A DNA stretch of 64,000 nt from an uncultured Clostridia bacterium (GTDB lineage: Bacteria; Bacillota; Clostridia; UBA1381): assembly GCA_947623955.1 (NCBI GenBank), contig CANQIP010000004.1, positions 62,001 through 126,000 on the forward strand, written 5' to 3'. The notes beneath the pieces are model-generated. The model saw nothing but the letters and a program-made list of their open reading frames with translations, had not been told where the DNA came from and did not search any database. Position 1 is the stretch's first letter, and every line of letters begins with the position of its first letter. This document shows, piece after piece, positions 52,460-61,345 of this stretch. A program made the translations under genes and the position numbers.

Positions 52460-53326
52460 CTAACCCACAAAGCTCTCAACGTCTCTAAGCGACATATCGC
52501 GGTGCAGCGCGAGGTTTATACCGTTCGCGACCGTTTTCGCGCTGCGCTCTATCACAAGGTCGATGTCCTTCGTCGTGACCATCAGCGGTGCCATTTCCTT
52601 CGGTATCTCCGTCTTTGAAATGGTGGACGCGTCGATAACCGTCGGAACGCCTATCGCGATAACCTTCACGCCTGTCGTTTTTTCATTCAGACCGTCGCGG
52701 TTATTCCCCACTCCCGCGCCGGGCTGTATGCCTGTGTCGGATATTTGTATCGTGTTGCTTATCCTCTCTATGTCGGCTGCGGCGAGCGCGTCGACGGCTA
52801 TGATTAGGTCGGGGCTTACGCGGCTTATCACCGACTTGATTATATCCGCCGTCTCTATACCCGTCGTACCCGAAACGCCCGGTGCTATCGCACACACGCT
52901 GCCTATGCCGTCGCCGAAAATATTGCTCATGCTCTCCTTTAGGTGGCGCGTTATGAGCAGCTTTGACACAACGCTCGTGCCGAGCGCGTCGGGCGTTATG
53001 TCGCGGTTCCCGAGCCCCACGACGAGCGTCAGGGTGTCGTTGTCTATATCAGCCATTTTGTGGATTTCGTCCGATATTATCTTGCACACCTTCTCGTACG
53101 TTTCAAGGCTGTATTTAAGGTCAGGAGCGTCGATTGTGACGTAGTTGCCCCGCGCTTTGCCGAGCGCGCGTTCGCCGTTTTCGTTCGTTATATCGACGCG
53201 CGTTATCGTTATCCTGCCCGTTTCCTCGACGCGCGATATAACGCCGTCGATCTCCGTCGCGTCGGCAGCCTCCTTTTTACTAAGCTCGTGCGCCTCGACC
53301 GCGAGGTCGGTTCTTACAGTTATCAT
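52460..53326 (-). CDS. gpr: Germination protease GPR
   Basis: 288 residues, somewhat shorter than the B. subtilis zymogen (~370). The N-terminus RTDLAVEAHEL (5-15) resembles the SASP-like sequence at which GPR cleaves itself. LVVGLGNRDITPDALG and APGVSGTTGIETADII are family signatures. It degrades small acid-soluble spore proteins during germination. ATG after AAGGAGAT; that ribosome site is inside an inverted repeat (53334-53371). Confidence 0.95.
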   Translation of the reverse strand: MITVRTDLAVEAHELSKKEAADATEIDGVISRVEETGRITITRVDITNENGERALGKARGNYVTIDAPDLKYSLETYEKVCKIISDEIHKMADIDNDTLTLVVGLGNRDITPDALGTSVVSKLLITRHLKESMSNIFGDGIGSVCAIAPGVSGTTGIETADIIKSVISRVSPDLIIAVDALAAADIERISNTIQISDTGIQPGAGVGNNRDGLNEKTTGVKVIAIGVPTVIDASTISKTEIPKEMAPLMVTTKDIDLVIERSAKTVANGINLALHRDMSLRDVESFVG

Positions 53327-53333
53327 GCTTTTT

Positions 53334-53371
53334 ATCTCCTTATTTTTATCTATTGTATATTTTAAGGAGAT
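53334..53371 (-). promoter_or_regulatory. Inverted repeat sequestering the gpr ribosome binding site
   Basis: ATCTCCTTA (53363-53371 read on the minus strand) and TAAGGAGAT (53334-53342) form a perfect 9-bp stem with a 20-base AT-rich loop. The second arm is the gpr Shine-Dalgarno. A TATAAT at 53380-53385 would place the transcript start just before the first arm. Confidence 0.5.
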
Positions 53372-53390
53372 TTTGTTTTATTATACGCGT

Positions 53391-53426
53391 TAAAAAACTC
53401 CCACAAGGCTTACGCCCCGTGAGAGC
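53391..53426 (-). terminator. Intrinsic terminator of the lipoprotein gene
   Basis: On the minus strand CTCTCAC ... GTGGGAG (53419-53425 and 53398-53404, one G-T pair) followed by TTTTTTAA. Confidence 0.75.
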
Positions 53427-53439
53427 TTTTTGTCGTTTT

Positions 53440-53856
53440 TTACGCGCCCATCGCCGCGTCGATTATTCCCTTCAGCGCGTCCTTTTCGTATGTCATGGGA
53501 CTCATCGCGGATATGTTGTTCGACGTGTCGAGCATGATTACCATCGGCGTCTGACCCTGTACGGGGAAGTTGTTCGCCGCCTCGGTGTTCTCGTCGATGT
53601 TGATAACGTCGAAGTTCACGCTGTCGCCGTACTCCTGCTGCAGTTCCTCGACGTTCTTCTGCTCCTCGTCAAACGTCTCGTCGCCGTTTGAAATGAAGTA
53701 CATAAGCGTCGGCGTAACCTTTTCAACCGGTTCCTCCGCGGTCGGCGCGGTTGTCTCGGTGGGAGCAGGGGTTTCCTCTGCCTTGTTTCCGCAGCCCGCG
53801 AGCATAACAGTTCCCATAAGCGCTGCCAAAATAACAGCCGTAATTCTCTTTTTCAT
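53440..53856 (-). CDS. Small lipoprotein with thioredoxin-like fold
   Basis: 138 residues. Signal peptide with lipobox LAGC (Cys22), a Thr/Pro/Glu-rich linker (~27-48), then a thioredoxin-like domain (PTLMYFISNGDETFDEEQKNVEEL ... FDVINIDENTEAANNFPVQGQTPMVIML) with the cis-Pro in QTPMV. The CxxC active site is absent, so it is not a redox thioredoxin; it may bind partners at the membrane surface. ATG after AAGGAGATG. Confidence 0.78.
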   Translation of the reverse strand: MKKRITAVILAALMGTVMLAGCGNKAEETPAPTETTAPTAEEPVEKVTPTLMYFISNGDETFDEEQKNVEELQQEYGDSVNFDVINIDENTEAANNFPVQGQTPMVIMLDTSNNISAMSPMTYEKDALKGIIDAAMGA

Positions 53857-53859
53857 AAT

Positions 53860-55164
53860 TTACATCTCCTTGGTTTGTTGTTTTATTATATCTAAAGCAC
53901 GGAGCGCTATCTTGTTGTAACGCTCGGCTTTATTTCGTATTTTTTCTCCCAGCCCTTCTATTATGCCGAAGTTCGCGTTCATCGGCTGGAACGCACTGTT
54001 TGTCGGATTTGAAATGTAAAGCGGCAGCGCGCCTATGCACGTCCTCGCGTCGGGTTCGAACATTTCCCTGCCCGACAGCATTTTCGCCATATTGTACCCC
54101 GCCAAAATACCACTCGACGCGCTCTCGACGTAACCCTCAACGCCTGTGATCTGTCCGGCGAAAAATATTTTCGGGTACCCGCGCATACGGTAATACTTGT
54201 CCAAAAGGCGCGGAGAGTTTATATATGTGTTGCGGTGCATCACGCCGTAACGCACAAACTCCGCGTTTTCAAGCCCCGGTATCATCGAGAACACGCGCTT
54301 TTGCTCTCCCCATTTGAGGTTTGTCTGAAAGCCGACCATGTTGTAAAGCGTGCCGTCCGCGTTCTCGCTGCGCAGCTGCACCACGGCGTAAGCGTCGTCC
54401 TTCCCCGTTTTCGGATTCACAAGTCCGACGGGCTTTAACGGCCCGAATGTCAGCGTTTGTTCGCCGCGTTTCGCCATTACCTCCACGGGCATACAGCCCT
54501 CGAACACCTTTTCGTTTTCAAATTCCTTCAGCGGCGCGGTTTCGGCGTTCACAAGCTCGCGGTAAAACGCGCCGTACTCGTCCTTCGTCATCGGGCAGTT
54601 TACGTAGTCCGCGCTGCCCCTGCCGTAACGCGCTGCCATAAACGCCTTGCTCATGTCTATGCTTTCCGCCGTCACGATCGGCGCTGCCGCGTCGTAAAAG
54701 TACAACTCGTCACCGCCCGTGAGGCGTGAGATTTCCTTTGCCATAGCGTCGGACGTTAAAGGCCCCGTGGCGATTATTGTGTACTCGTCGGCGTTTATTT
54801 CGCTTACCTCGCCGTATCGCACGGTTATAAGCGGGTGCGACTTTATTTTATCGGTGATGTACGACGAAAACACGTCTCGGTCAACCGCGAGCGCACCGCC
54901 CGCCGGTACACGGCTCACGTCGGCAGCCTCCATCATGAGTGAACCGAAAAGCCGCATTTCCTCCTTTAAAAGTCCGCACGCGTTTTCTATACGCTCAGCC
55001 TTTAAGGAGTTCGAGCATACGAGTTCGGCGAAGTTTTCGCTTTTGTGCGCGGGCGAATACTTTTCGGGTTTCATCTCGCAAAGCTCCGTTTCAATGCCAT
55101 GCTCCGCAAGCTGCCACGCCGCCTCGCAGCCTGCAAGCCCCGCGCCTATTACTTTAACCTTCAT
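53860..55164 (-). CDS. trmFO: tRNA (uracil-54-C5)-methyltransferase, folate-dependent
   Basis: 434 residues. FAD-binding [14 protein letters not shown] at the N-terminus, [22 protein letters not shown] with the catalytic Cys region, and [16 protein letters not shown] near the C-terminus. It makes ribothymidine at position 54 of tRNA using methylene-tetrahydrofolate and FADH2. It overlaps topA by 11 bases. Confidence 0.96.
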   Translation of the reverse strand: MKVKVIGAGLAGCEAAWQLAEHGIETELCEMKPEKYSPAHKSENFAELVCSNSLKAERIENACGLLKEEMRLFGSLMMEAADVSRVPAGGALAVDRDVFSSYITDKIKSHPLITVRYGEVSEINADEYTIIATGPLTSDAMAKEISRLTGGDELYFYDAAAPIVTAESIDMSKAFMAARYGRGSADYVNCPMTKDEYGAFYRELVNAETAPLKEFENEKVFEGCMPVEVMAKRGEQTLTFGPLKPVGLVNPKTGKDDAYAVVQLRSENADGTLYNMVGFQTNLKWGEQKRVFSMIPGLENAEFVRYGVMHRNTYINSPRLLDKYYRMRGYPKIFFAGQITGVEGYVESASSGILAGYNMAKMLSGREMFEPDARTCIGALPLYISNPTNSAFQPMNANFGIIEGLGEKIRNKAERYNKIALRALDIIKQQTKEM

Positions 55165-57244
55165 TCTTTTTGCTTGCCTTGCGCTCGTATTTGCAGTCCT
55201 CGTTTATGCAGAAGATTTTACCGTTTCTGCCCTGCTTTTTGAGCAGCAGTCCGCCGCACTGCGGACACTTTTCTTTAAGCGGCATATCCCACGCCATAAA
55301 GTCGCACTTCGGCAGCTTTTCGCACGCGTAGTATATCTTGCCCTTGCGCGAATGTCTGACGAGTATCTCACCGCCGCACTTCGGACATTCAACGCCCGTA
55401 CCCTCGCGTATCGACATCGTGTTGCGGCACTCGGGGTAGCCCGGGCAGGCGAGGAATTTACCGAATTTCGACAGCTTGTATACCATATTTCTGCCGCACT
55501 TGTCGCATATTACGTCGCTTACCTCGTCCTTTATCTTTATTTTCTCGATGCCGGACTGCGCCTTGTCGAGATTGTCCTTAAACGGCGGGTAGAAGTCCTC
55601 TATGACGCGTTTCCACTTTTCCTTGCCTTCCTCGACCTCGTCGAGCTTTTCCTCCATACCGGCGGTAAACTCAACGTCCACTATATCCTTAAAGTTGTTT
55701 TTCATTATTTCAGCCGTCACAAATCCGAGTTCCGTCGGCACAAGCTGACGCTTGCTGCGCGTCACGTAGCCGCGTGAAACGATAGTCGCTATCGTCGGCG
55801 CGTATGTGGACGGTCTGCCTATGCCGTTTTCCTCCAGCTCGCGGACGAGCGTCGCGTCCGTGTAACGCGGGGGCGGCTGTGTGAAGTGCTGCTTTTCGTC
55901 AAGATTTTTCAGCTTGAGATTTTGACCCTTTTCAAGCGGCGGCAGCATTTTATCCTTTTTACTGCTGTCCGTCGATTCAACGTACACCTTCGTGTATCCC
56001 TCGAACGCTATCTTCGAGCCGCTTGCCTTAAACGTGTGACCGTCCGCGTCGATCGTAACCTGCGCGGTGTCGTATACCGCGTCAGCCATCTGGCTTGCCG
56101 CGAACCGTTCCCATATAAGCTTATACAGTCGGTACTGGTCATTCGTCAGCTTATCCTTTATATCTATGGGGTTTATGTTTATCGAGGTCGGTCTTATCGC
56201 CTCGTGCGCGTCCTGCGCGTTCTTCTTTGTTTTGTACTGCCTTGCCTGCACGTATTCGCCGCCGTACTTTTCCGTAATGTACCCGACCGCCTCTCTCTGC
56301 GCGTCGTCCGCGATACGCAAGGAGTCGGTTCTCATGTATGTTATAAGACCGAGCGTACCGATAGTGCCGCCAAGGTTTACGCCCTCGTAAAGCGTCTGAG
56401 CAATCTGCATCGTCTTTGCCGACTGGAAACTGAATTTATTCGACGCCTCCTGCTGGAGCGTACTCGTTGTAAACGGCGGCTGCGGCTTGCGCTTTTGCTT
56501 GCCGTTTTTTACGCTTTCAACGGTGAATGCGGCGTTTTTTACCTTCGCCGCAACGGCTGCCGACTGCTCCGCGTTTTCAAGCTTTACTTCTTTGTTTTTC
56601 TCGCCGTAATACTTCGCGGTAAAGCTTTTTTTCGACTTCGGGTCGGTAAGCTCCGCCTCTATCGTCCAGTACTCCTGCGGCACGAAGTTTTCTATTTCCT
56701 CCTCGCGGTCGCAGATGAGCCTTGTCGCCACCGACTGCACGCGTCCGGCGCTGAGTCCGCGCTTTACCTTTTCCCACAGTATCGGGCTTATGGTGTAGCC
56801 GACTATTCTGTCAAGCACGCGCCGCGCCTGCTGCGCGTCAACCAAATCCATATCAATGGGACGCGGCTCTTTTATCGCGGCTTTTACAGCCGTTTTCGTA
56901 ATCTCGTTAAACGTCACGCGGCACGGAGACGACGGGTCTATGCCGAGCGCGCCCGCAAGATGCCAGCTTATCGCTTCTCCCTCGCGGTCGGGGTCGGTCG
57001 CGAGATACACGACGTCGGACTTCTTCGCCTCTTTTTTAAGCTGCGCCAAAAGCGTTCCCTTGCCGCGTATCGTTATATATTTCGGCTCGAAATCGTGTTC
57101 GAGGTCTACGCCCATATTGCTCTTCGGGAGGTCTATGATATGCCCCATAGACGCGAGAACGGTGTAGTCCTTTCCGAGATATTTTTTTATTGTCCCCGCC
57201 TTAGCCGGTGACTCCACTATCAAAAGCTTTTTCTTCGCAGCCAT
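55154..57244 (-). CDS. topA: DNA topoisomerase I
   Basis: 696 residues. N-terminal Toprim domain ([28 protein letters not shown]), catalytic Tyr in [13 protein letters not shown] (~299), and C-terminal zinc-finger repeats [28 protein letters not shown] and CPQCGG. It relaxes negative supercoils. Standard Firmicutes neighbourhood dprA-topA-trmFO. ATG after GAAGGA. Confidence 0.97.
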   Translation of the reverse strand: MAAKKKLLIVESPAKAGTIKKYLGKDYTVLASMGHIIDLPKSNMGVDLEHDFEPKYITIRGKGTLLAQLKKEAKKSDVVYLATDPDREGEAISWHLAGALGIDPSSPCRVTFNEITKTAVKAAIKEPRPIDMDLVDAQQARRVLDRIVGYTISPILWEKVKRGLSAGRVQSVATRLICDREEEIENFVPQEYWTIEAELTDPKSKKSFTAKYYGEKNKEVKLENAEQSAAVAAKVKNAAFTVESVKNGKQKRKPQPPFTTSTLQQEASNKFSFQSAKTMQIAQTLYEGVNLGGTIGTLGLITYMRTDSLRIADDAQREAVGYITEKYGGEYVQARQYKTKKNAQDAHEAIRPTSININPIDIKDKLTNDQYRLYKLIWERFAASQMADAVYDTAQVTIDADGHTFKASGSKIAFEGYTKVYVESTDSSKKDKMLPPLEKGQNLKLKNLDEKQHFTQPPPRYTDATLVRELEENGIGRPSTYAPTIATIVSRGYVTRSKRQLVPTELGFVTAEIMKNNFKDIVDVEFTAGMEEKLDEVEEGKEKWKRVIEDFYPPFKDNLDKAQSGIEKIKIKDEVSDVICDKCGRNMVYKLSKFGKFLACPGYPECRNTMSIREGTGVECPKCGGEILVRHSRKGKIYYACEKLPKCDFMAWDMPLKEKCPQCGGLLLKKQGRNGKIFCINEDCKYERKASKKNEG

Positions 57245-57258
57245 TTCTATCCTTCTTC

Positions 57259-58434
57259 CTAATCAGTTTTAAGTCTGTACGCACTTGCGGGCAGCTTTTT
57301 TACAATGCCCTTCATTTCGAGCATCACAAGCTGTGTGTTAAGCTCGCTTATCGGCATACCCGTCACACGCGATATTTCGTCTGTCTGCATGTCGCGCCCT
57401 ATAAGTAACTCGGCTATCGTTCGTTCCGTGCCCGAGAGCGACTTTATCTTTTCCTTGATCCTATCGTCCGCGTCCTTCGCTGCCTTCGGCGGTTTTGCCG
57501 CTGCGGGCGGACGGTGATGACGCTCCGTTTTCTCCTTCACGGGTACCTCTTTTACCTCTATCTTCTTCGCGTAGGGGTACTCGCAAAGTATGTCGTTCGG
57601 GTGAGTGATAAGCTTTGCGCCCTGCTGTATCAGCTTGTTCGTGCCGGAATACTTCACGTCCGAAATATTGCGCGGCACGGCGAACACGTCGCGTCCCTCG
57701 TCCATGGCGTAACGCGCCGTTATAAGCGCTCCGCTTTTGGGCGGCGCCTCCGTTACGAGCACGCCGCGCGACAGTCCGGCGATTACGCGGTTTCGTATCG
57801 GAAAATTTTTCGATACCGGCGGCGTTCCGGGCGGGAACTCCGTCATTATGCAGCCCCTCTCCGCTATCGCCTTGTAAAGCTCCGCGTTTTCCGTGGGGTA
57901 AACCATGTCTATACCGCAGCCGATAACGCCTACCGCCACGCCGCCTTCCTCAATGGTAGCCCACGCGCCGACCGCGTCAATACCTGCAGCCATACCGCTA
58001 ACCGTCACAACTCCGGCTCTCGCGAGATTGGCGCACAGCCGTTCCGTAACCACCCTGCCGTACACGCTCATGTCGCGCGTGCCGACAACGCCTATCGTGA
58101 GCACGTCGTCGAGCGACGGTACCATGCCTTTTATATACAGCACCGTCGGAGGTGTGTGGGTTTGTTTGAGTAGTTTGGGGTAATTCGCGTCGTCAACGGC
58201 GATTATTTTACCGCCGATACGCGCTACCTCCTCACATATCTTCTCTGCTTTCGACAAGTCCTTGTCGTTTAACATGCGTTTTTCCTCGTCGGTGAGGTTT
58301 AAATTGTGAAAGGCGTGCGACGCGTACACCTCGTCCACTCCGCCGAAAAACTCGGTGAGTTTAGCGATTTTACGGTTCGCGCCGTTAAATTTTGAAGTGA
58401 GCCACAGCCAATGCAGCATATGCTCCATTTCCAT
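57259..58434 (-). CDS. dprA: DNA processing protein DprA
   Basis: 391 residues. N-terminal helical region, Rossmann-type core with GVVGTRDMSVYGRVVTERLC and SGMAAGIDAVGAWATIEEGG, PIRNRVIAGLSRGVLVTEA, then a C-terminal winged-helix DML1-like domain (~335-391). It loads RecA on incoming single strands during transformation. ATG at 58434 with GAGGTG seven bases upstream; the in-frame TTG at 58440 is worse placed. Confidence 0.95.
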   Translation of the reverse strand: MEMEHMLHWLWLTSKFNGANRKIAKLTEFFGGVDEVYASHAFHNLNLTDEEKRMLNDKDLSKAEKICEEVARIGGKIIAVDDANYPKLLKQTHTPPTVLYIKGMVPSLDDVLTIGVVGTRDMSVYGRVVTERLCANLARAGVVTVSGMAAGIDAVGAWATIEEGGVAVGVIGCGIDMVYPTENAELYKAIAERGCIMTEFPPGTPPVSKNFPIRNRVIAGLSRGVLVTEAPPKSGALITARYAMDEGRDVFAVPRNISDVKYSGTNKLIQQGAKLITHPNDILCEYPYAKKIEVKEVPVKEKTERHHRPPAAAKPPKAAKDADDRIKEKIKSLSGTERTIAELLIGRDMQTDEISRVTGMPISELNTQLVMLEMKGIVKKLPASAYRLKTD

Positions 58435-58464
58435 AAACAATCACCTCACCCAAAATCATATGTT

Positions 58465-58493
58465 ACAATACTACAAAATTTCCGACTTGTCAA
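58465..58493 (-). promoter_or_regulatory. Sigma-A promoter of dprA-topA-trmFO
   Basis: On the minus strand TTGACA (58488-58493), 17-base spacer, TATTGT (58465-58470). The -35 overlaps the stop codon of the upstream methyltransferase gene. Confidence 0.65.
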
Positions 58494-59257
58494 GCCCTTT
58501 GCCTTACAGCCTCGTACATAAGCACCGCCGCGGCGACCCCCGCGTTCAGCGACTCGGCTTTGCCCATTATCGGTATTTTAACGCTTTGGCACAGCCTTAA
58601 CACGTCATCACCTATGCCGTTCGCCTCGTTTCCTATGACTATCACGCACGGCTTTGTAAAATCCGCCTCGGTGTACGGTATGCTGTCACTGTGCAGCGCG
58701 CCGCCGTATATTGCAAAGCCCTTGTCGGCGCACTTTTCGAGCGTTTTTGCATCAACGTCCGTCATGACGTTCACGTTAAAAAACGAGCCCATGCTTGCGC
58801 GGACAGTTTTGGGGCTGTACAAATCAGCGCAGCCCTCCGACAGCAGCACACCGCCCGCACCCGCCGCGTCGGCTGTGCGTATGACCGTGCCGAGGTTGCC
58901 GGGGTCTTGCAGACGGTCGCAGTAAATGTAAAATTTTTTCTTGTCCAATTCAAAGCGCGTGTCGGTAATTTTTATTACGGCAAGTATACCCTGCGGCGTT
59001 TTCGTGTCGCACAGCTTTTCAAACACCGCGTCAGCAACGCGGTATACGGGAATATTTTCGGGATAGCCGAATTCCTCGTTTTCCGTAAAGGATTTTGACG
59101 CGTATATCGCCGTCACTTCCCTGTCCGACGAAAGCGCGTCGCGCACCGACTTTACGCCCTCGACGGTGTACTCCTTATGCTCCGCGCGCGATTTTTTTTG
59201 CGCGAGAGAACGGATATATTTTATTTTCGCGTTCGATTGTGAGGTTATGTCCTGCAT
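58490..59257 (-). CDS. SpoU/TrmH-family RNA 2'-O-methyltransferase
   Basis: 255 residues. An N-terminal substrate-binding domain (QKKSRAEHKEYTVEGVKSVRDAL) is followed by the SPOUT knot with the three motifs DPGNLGTVIRTADAAG, IVIGNEANGI and IPIMGKAESLNAGVAAAVLMYE. It probably methylates 23S rRNA ribose; the target base cannot be told. ATG after AAGGTGA. Confidence 0.92.
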   Translation of the reverse strand: MQDITSQSNAKIKYIRSLAQKKSRAEHKEYTVEGVKSVRDALSSDREVTAIYASKSFTENEEFGYPENIPVYRVADAVFEKLCDTKTPQGILAVIKITDTRFELDKKKFYIYCDRLQDPGNLGTVIRTADAAGAGGVLLSEGCADLYSPKTVRASMGSFFNVNVMTDVDAKTLEKCADKGFAIYGGALHSDSIPYTEADFTKPCVIVIGNEANGIGDDVLRLCQSVKIPIMGKAESLNAGVAAAVLMYEAVRQRA

Positions 59258-59288
59258 ATCGTCACCTTTATCTTATTATTTTCTACCT

Positions 59289-59317
59289 ATTATATACCTC
59301 TTTTTTTGATTTGGCAA
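59289..59317 (-). promoter_or_regulatory. Sigma-A promoter of the RNA methyltransferase gene
   Basis: On the minus strand TTGCCA (59312-59317), 17-base spacer, TATAAT (59289-59294). Confidence 0.6.
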
Positions 59318-59390
59318 GTCAAATATTCCGTAACGTAAAATATGCGCGGGCATATTCTAAACATGAGAACTTAAAAGGAGATGATACGTT

Positions 59391-60179
59391 TTGAATACGG
59401 ATGTTATTTTCGCGCTGTCGCTGACGGTCATGGCTGGGCTTGCGACGGGCGTGGGAAGCATTATCGCGCTGTTCGCGAAAACAACCAACACAAAATTTCT
59501 CGCCGCGTCGCTCGGCTTTTCGGCAGGAGTTATGATATACGTTTCGATGGTGGAAATATTCCAAAAGTCGCGCACGTACCTGTCGGGCGGGTTCGGCGAC
59601 AAATGGGGCTACTGGCTCGCCGCCGCGTCGTTTTTCGGCGGTATACTGTTTATCGGTCTTATCGACTACTTCGTACCGTCGGCTGAGGGCGACATCGGCA
59701 ATCTCACCGACAAGGACAGTCGCAGCGTCGCCCTGAAGCGCATGGGATTTATGACCGCGCTCGCAATAGGCATACATAATTTCCCCGAGGGTCTCGCGAC
59801 CTTCACGTCGGCGCTCAAAGACCCGCACCTCGGAATAGCTATTTCGGTCGCCATTGCCATACATAACATACCCGAGGGCATTGCGACTTCCGTGCCGATA
59901 TATTATTCGTCGGGCAGCAGGCGCAAGGCGTTTTGGGTGTCGTTTTTTTCGGGCGTTACCGAGCCACTCGGCGCAATTATCGGGTATCTGCTGCTGCGCC
60001 CGTTCTTTAACGACACGATATTCGGCGTGCTGTTCGGCGCGATCGCGGGAATTATGATGTTCATATCGCTCGAAGAGCTGCTCCCGATGGCGCGAGAGTA
60101 CGAGAAAAGCAAAATCACTATCATAAGCGTCGTAATCGGTATGGCGATTATCGCGCTCAGCTTGCTGCTGTTTCTGTAA
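59391..60179 (+). CDS. zupT: ZIP-family zinc transporter ZupT
   Basis: 262 residues, eight helices. The two metal-site helices carry HNFPEGLATF (~128) and HNIPEGIATS (~157), the ZupT signatures, with the short loop between helices 3 and 4 of the bacterial type. It imports Zn2+ and other divalent metals. Start is TTG at 59391 with AAAGGAG upstream; the nearby ATG at 59381 is in another frame. Own terminator at 60184. Confidence 0.93.
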   Translation: MNTDVIFALSLTVMAGLATGVGSIIALFAKTTNTKFLAASLGFSAGVMIYVSMVEIFQKSRTYLSGGFGDKWGYWLAAASFFGGILFIGLIDYFVPSAEGDIGNLTDKDSRSVALKRMGFMTALAIGIHNFPEGLATFTSALKDPHLGIAISVAIAIHNIPEGIATSVPIYYSSGSRRKAFWVSFFSGVTEPLGAIIGYLLLRPFFNDTIFGVLFGAIAGIMMFISLEELLPMAREYEKSKITIISVVIGMAIIALSLLLFL

Positions 60180-60183
60180 AGCG

Positions 60184-60215
60184 AAACGGAGAGGGGTTGC
60201 CTCTCCGTTTTCGTT
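60184..60215 (+). terminator. Intrinsic terminator of zupT
   Basis: AAACGGAGAGG/CCTCTCCGTTT (60184-60194 and 60200-60210) followed by TCGTTTAT. Confidence 0.82.
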
Positions 60216-60241
60216 TATTATATCTCTGTTTGCGTGTATTA

Positions 60242-60355
60242 TCAAGAGTGATTTGCTATTTCATTCAATAAAATTTTTTTGAATTTCTTTTTTATTTCTT
60301 CCGATAGAGTTGCTTTTGCATTAGGGGCTGTAACAAACACGGCATAATTTCTCAC
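60242..60355 (-). CDS. Possible small gene or remnant, 37 residues
   Basis: A GTG overlapping the TGA of the metallo-beta-lactamase gene (GTGA) opens a frame ending at 60242. The peptide includes NYAVFVTAPNAKATLSEEIKKKF, a strand-then-amphipathic-helix pattern. No family recognised. It could be the lost C-terminal end of the upstream protein after a frameshift, or a coupled small ORF. Confidence 0.3.
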   Translation of the reverse strand: MRNYAVFVTAPNAKATLSEEIKKKFKKILLNEIANHS

Positions 60356-60960
60356 CGACTTCGCCCAATAGCCTCAATAAAATCACATCCCGCAGTCCGT
60401 TTCGCATACTGTTCCCTGAGCATTGTCAGCACCGTTTCCCTTTCATATATGAAATTCTTGTAATGGCTCATGCCGAAATATTTAACATCCAAGCCCTCGA
60501 GCAGCTTTATAAGCTGTCCCAGCTGATAGACATTATACAGCCGCTTACCGTGCTTGAATCCCGCATACGCGCAATCGCCCAAAAACGCAAAATCACCGCA
60601 TACAATAATTACGCAACCCTTCGCGTGGCTTGACGGCACGGTCAGTGCAATTATATCATCAAAAACTATTTTATCCGAAATGACGCTGCCGGTATGAGTA
60701 TGCTTTATTGTCTCTTTTGACGCGTACAACTCGTCAAATTTTATCCTTTCGGCATTTGCGGCATGATCCTCATGAAAGTGCGAAATGACTACGATTTTCT
60801 CATTGGCAATTCCGTTTATCATCTCTGCCGCTTCATCATTCGCGCCGACGTCAAAAATATACGTTTTGTTTTCCTTTGTTATAAACACAACGTCCGATGA
60901 CAGCGGATCTTCGCTCGCCGGAAGATAGCTTATGTTTTTCGTAATTTCAATCAATCCCAT
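60352..60960 (-). CDS. Metallo-beta-lactamase-fold hydrolase
   Basis: 202 residues. The zinc motif HFHEDH (residues 61-66), a later His in SSHAKGCVI, and GDFAFLGDCAY are in place, so a binuclear metal site is likely. It is small and lacks the C-terminal extensions of RNase or glyoxalase II members; the substrate is unknown. ATG at 60960 with AAGAGG upstream. Confidence 0.82.
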   Translation of the reverse strand: MGLIEITKNISYLPASEDPLSSDVVFITKENKTYIFDVGANDEAAEMINGIANEKIVVISHFHEDHAANAERIKFDELYASKETIKHTHTGSVISDKIVFDDIIALTVPSSHAKGCVIIVCGDFAFLGDCAYAGFKHGKRLYNVYQLGQLIKLLEGLDVKYFGMSHYKNFIYERETVLTMLREQYAKRTAGCDFIEAIGRSR

Positions 60961-61055
60961 AATCGCGCCTCTTGCGAATATCATTAACTTCCATTTTATT
61001 CATTATTCCCTCAGCCGTACAAAATTCAACCTAAACGAAAACATCTCTTGTACAA

Positions 61056-61084
61056 ATTATATCACACTTTCCTATTCAACACAA
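61056..61084 (-). promoter_or_regulatory. Sigma-A promoter of the metallo-beta-lactamase gene
   Basis: On the minus strand TTGTGT (61079-61084), 17-base spacer, TATAAT (61056-61061). The -35 is formed by the inverted end of the MITE-like segment. Confidence 0.6.
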
Positions 61085-61251
61085 CGACAATCTGATATTT
61101 ATCAATATCAACACATTGTTTTATTTCTTTTTCACAGGACGAGGAAGCTGACAATGCCACAAATCCTTACCCTTTATTTATGCAAAATTAACAAAGTCGG
61201 ATTTGCCAAATCGCGTCAAATCCGACTTTGTATAATAATGCTGTGTTGAAT
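61074..61251. repeat. MITE-like segment with 10-bp terminal inverted repeats
   Basis: ATTCAACACA (61074-61083) and TGTGTTGAAT (61242-61251) face each other. No target duplication is visible and no second copy was noticed in the window, so this is tentative. Confidence 0.35.
61191..61231 (-). terminator. Perfect 15-bp hairpin, probable terminator of the esterase operon
   Basis: ACAAAGTCGGATTTG (61191-61205) and CAAATCCGACTTTGT (61217-61231). On the minus strand TAATTTTGC follows, a weak T-tract, so termination efficiency is uncertain. Confidence 0.55.
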
Positions 61252-61345
61252 TTAGCATTTATATCTTAATTATAACCGGTCTACGTTCGGATGCCTTCCG
61301 CACGGATTGCCGCGCTTGCAATTATATGAATCTTATAAAACAAAC

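Larger units (their letters stand above)
60985..61345. other. Intergenic stretch of 361 bases without a convincing gene
   Basis: AT-rich compared with its neighbours. It holds the promoter and 5' leader of the metallo-beta-lactamase gene and a 178-bp segment bounded by 10-bp inverted ends (61074-61251), which itself contains a 15-bp hairpin. No coding region supported. Confidence 0.6.

Noticed and set aside
52460-53326. gpr truncated to a pseudogene because it is shorter than the Bacillus protein
   Set aside because: All signature motifs are present in one open frame, and clostridial GPR proteins are commonly shorter.
53327-53439. Clear sigma-F/sigma-G promoter for gpr
   Set aside because: Only partial matches could be found; the TATAAT at 53380 lacks a good -35, so no promoter was annotated.
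55886-57211. 441-codon frame opposite topA
   Set aside because: Antisense shadow of a certain gene; composition rich in Arg, Val and Tyr without any domain motif.
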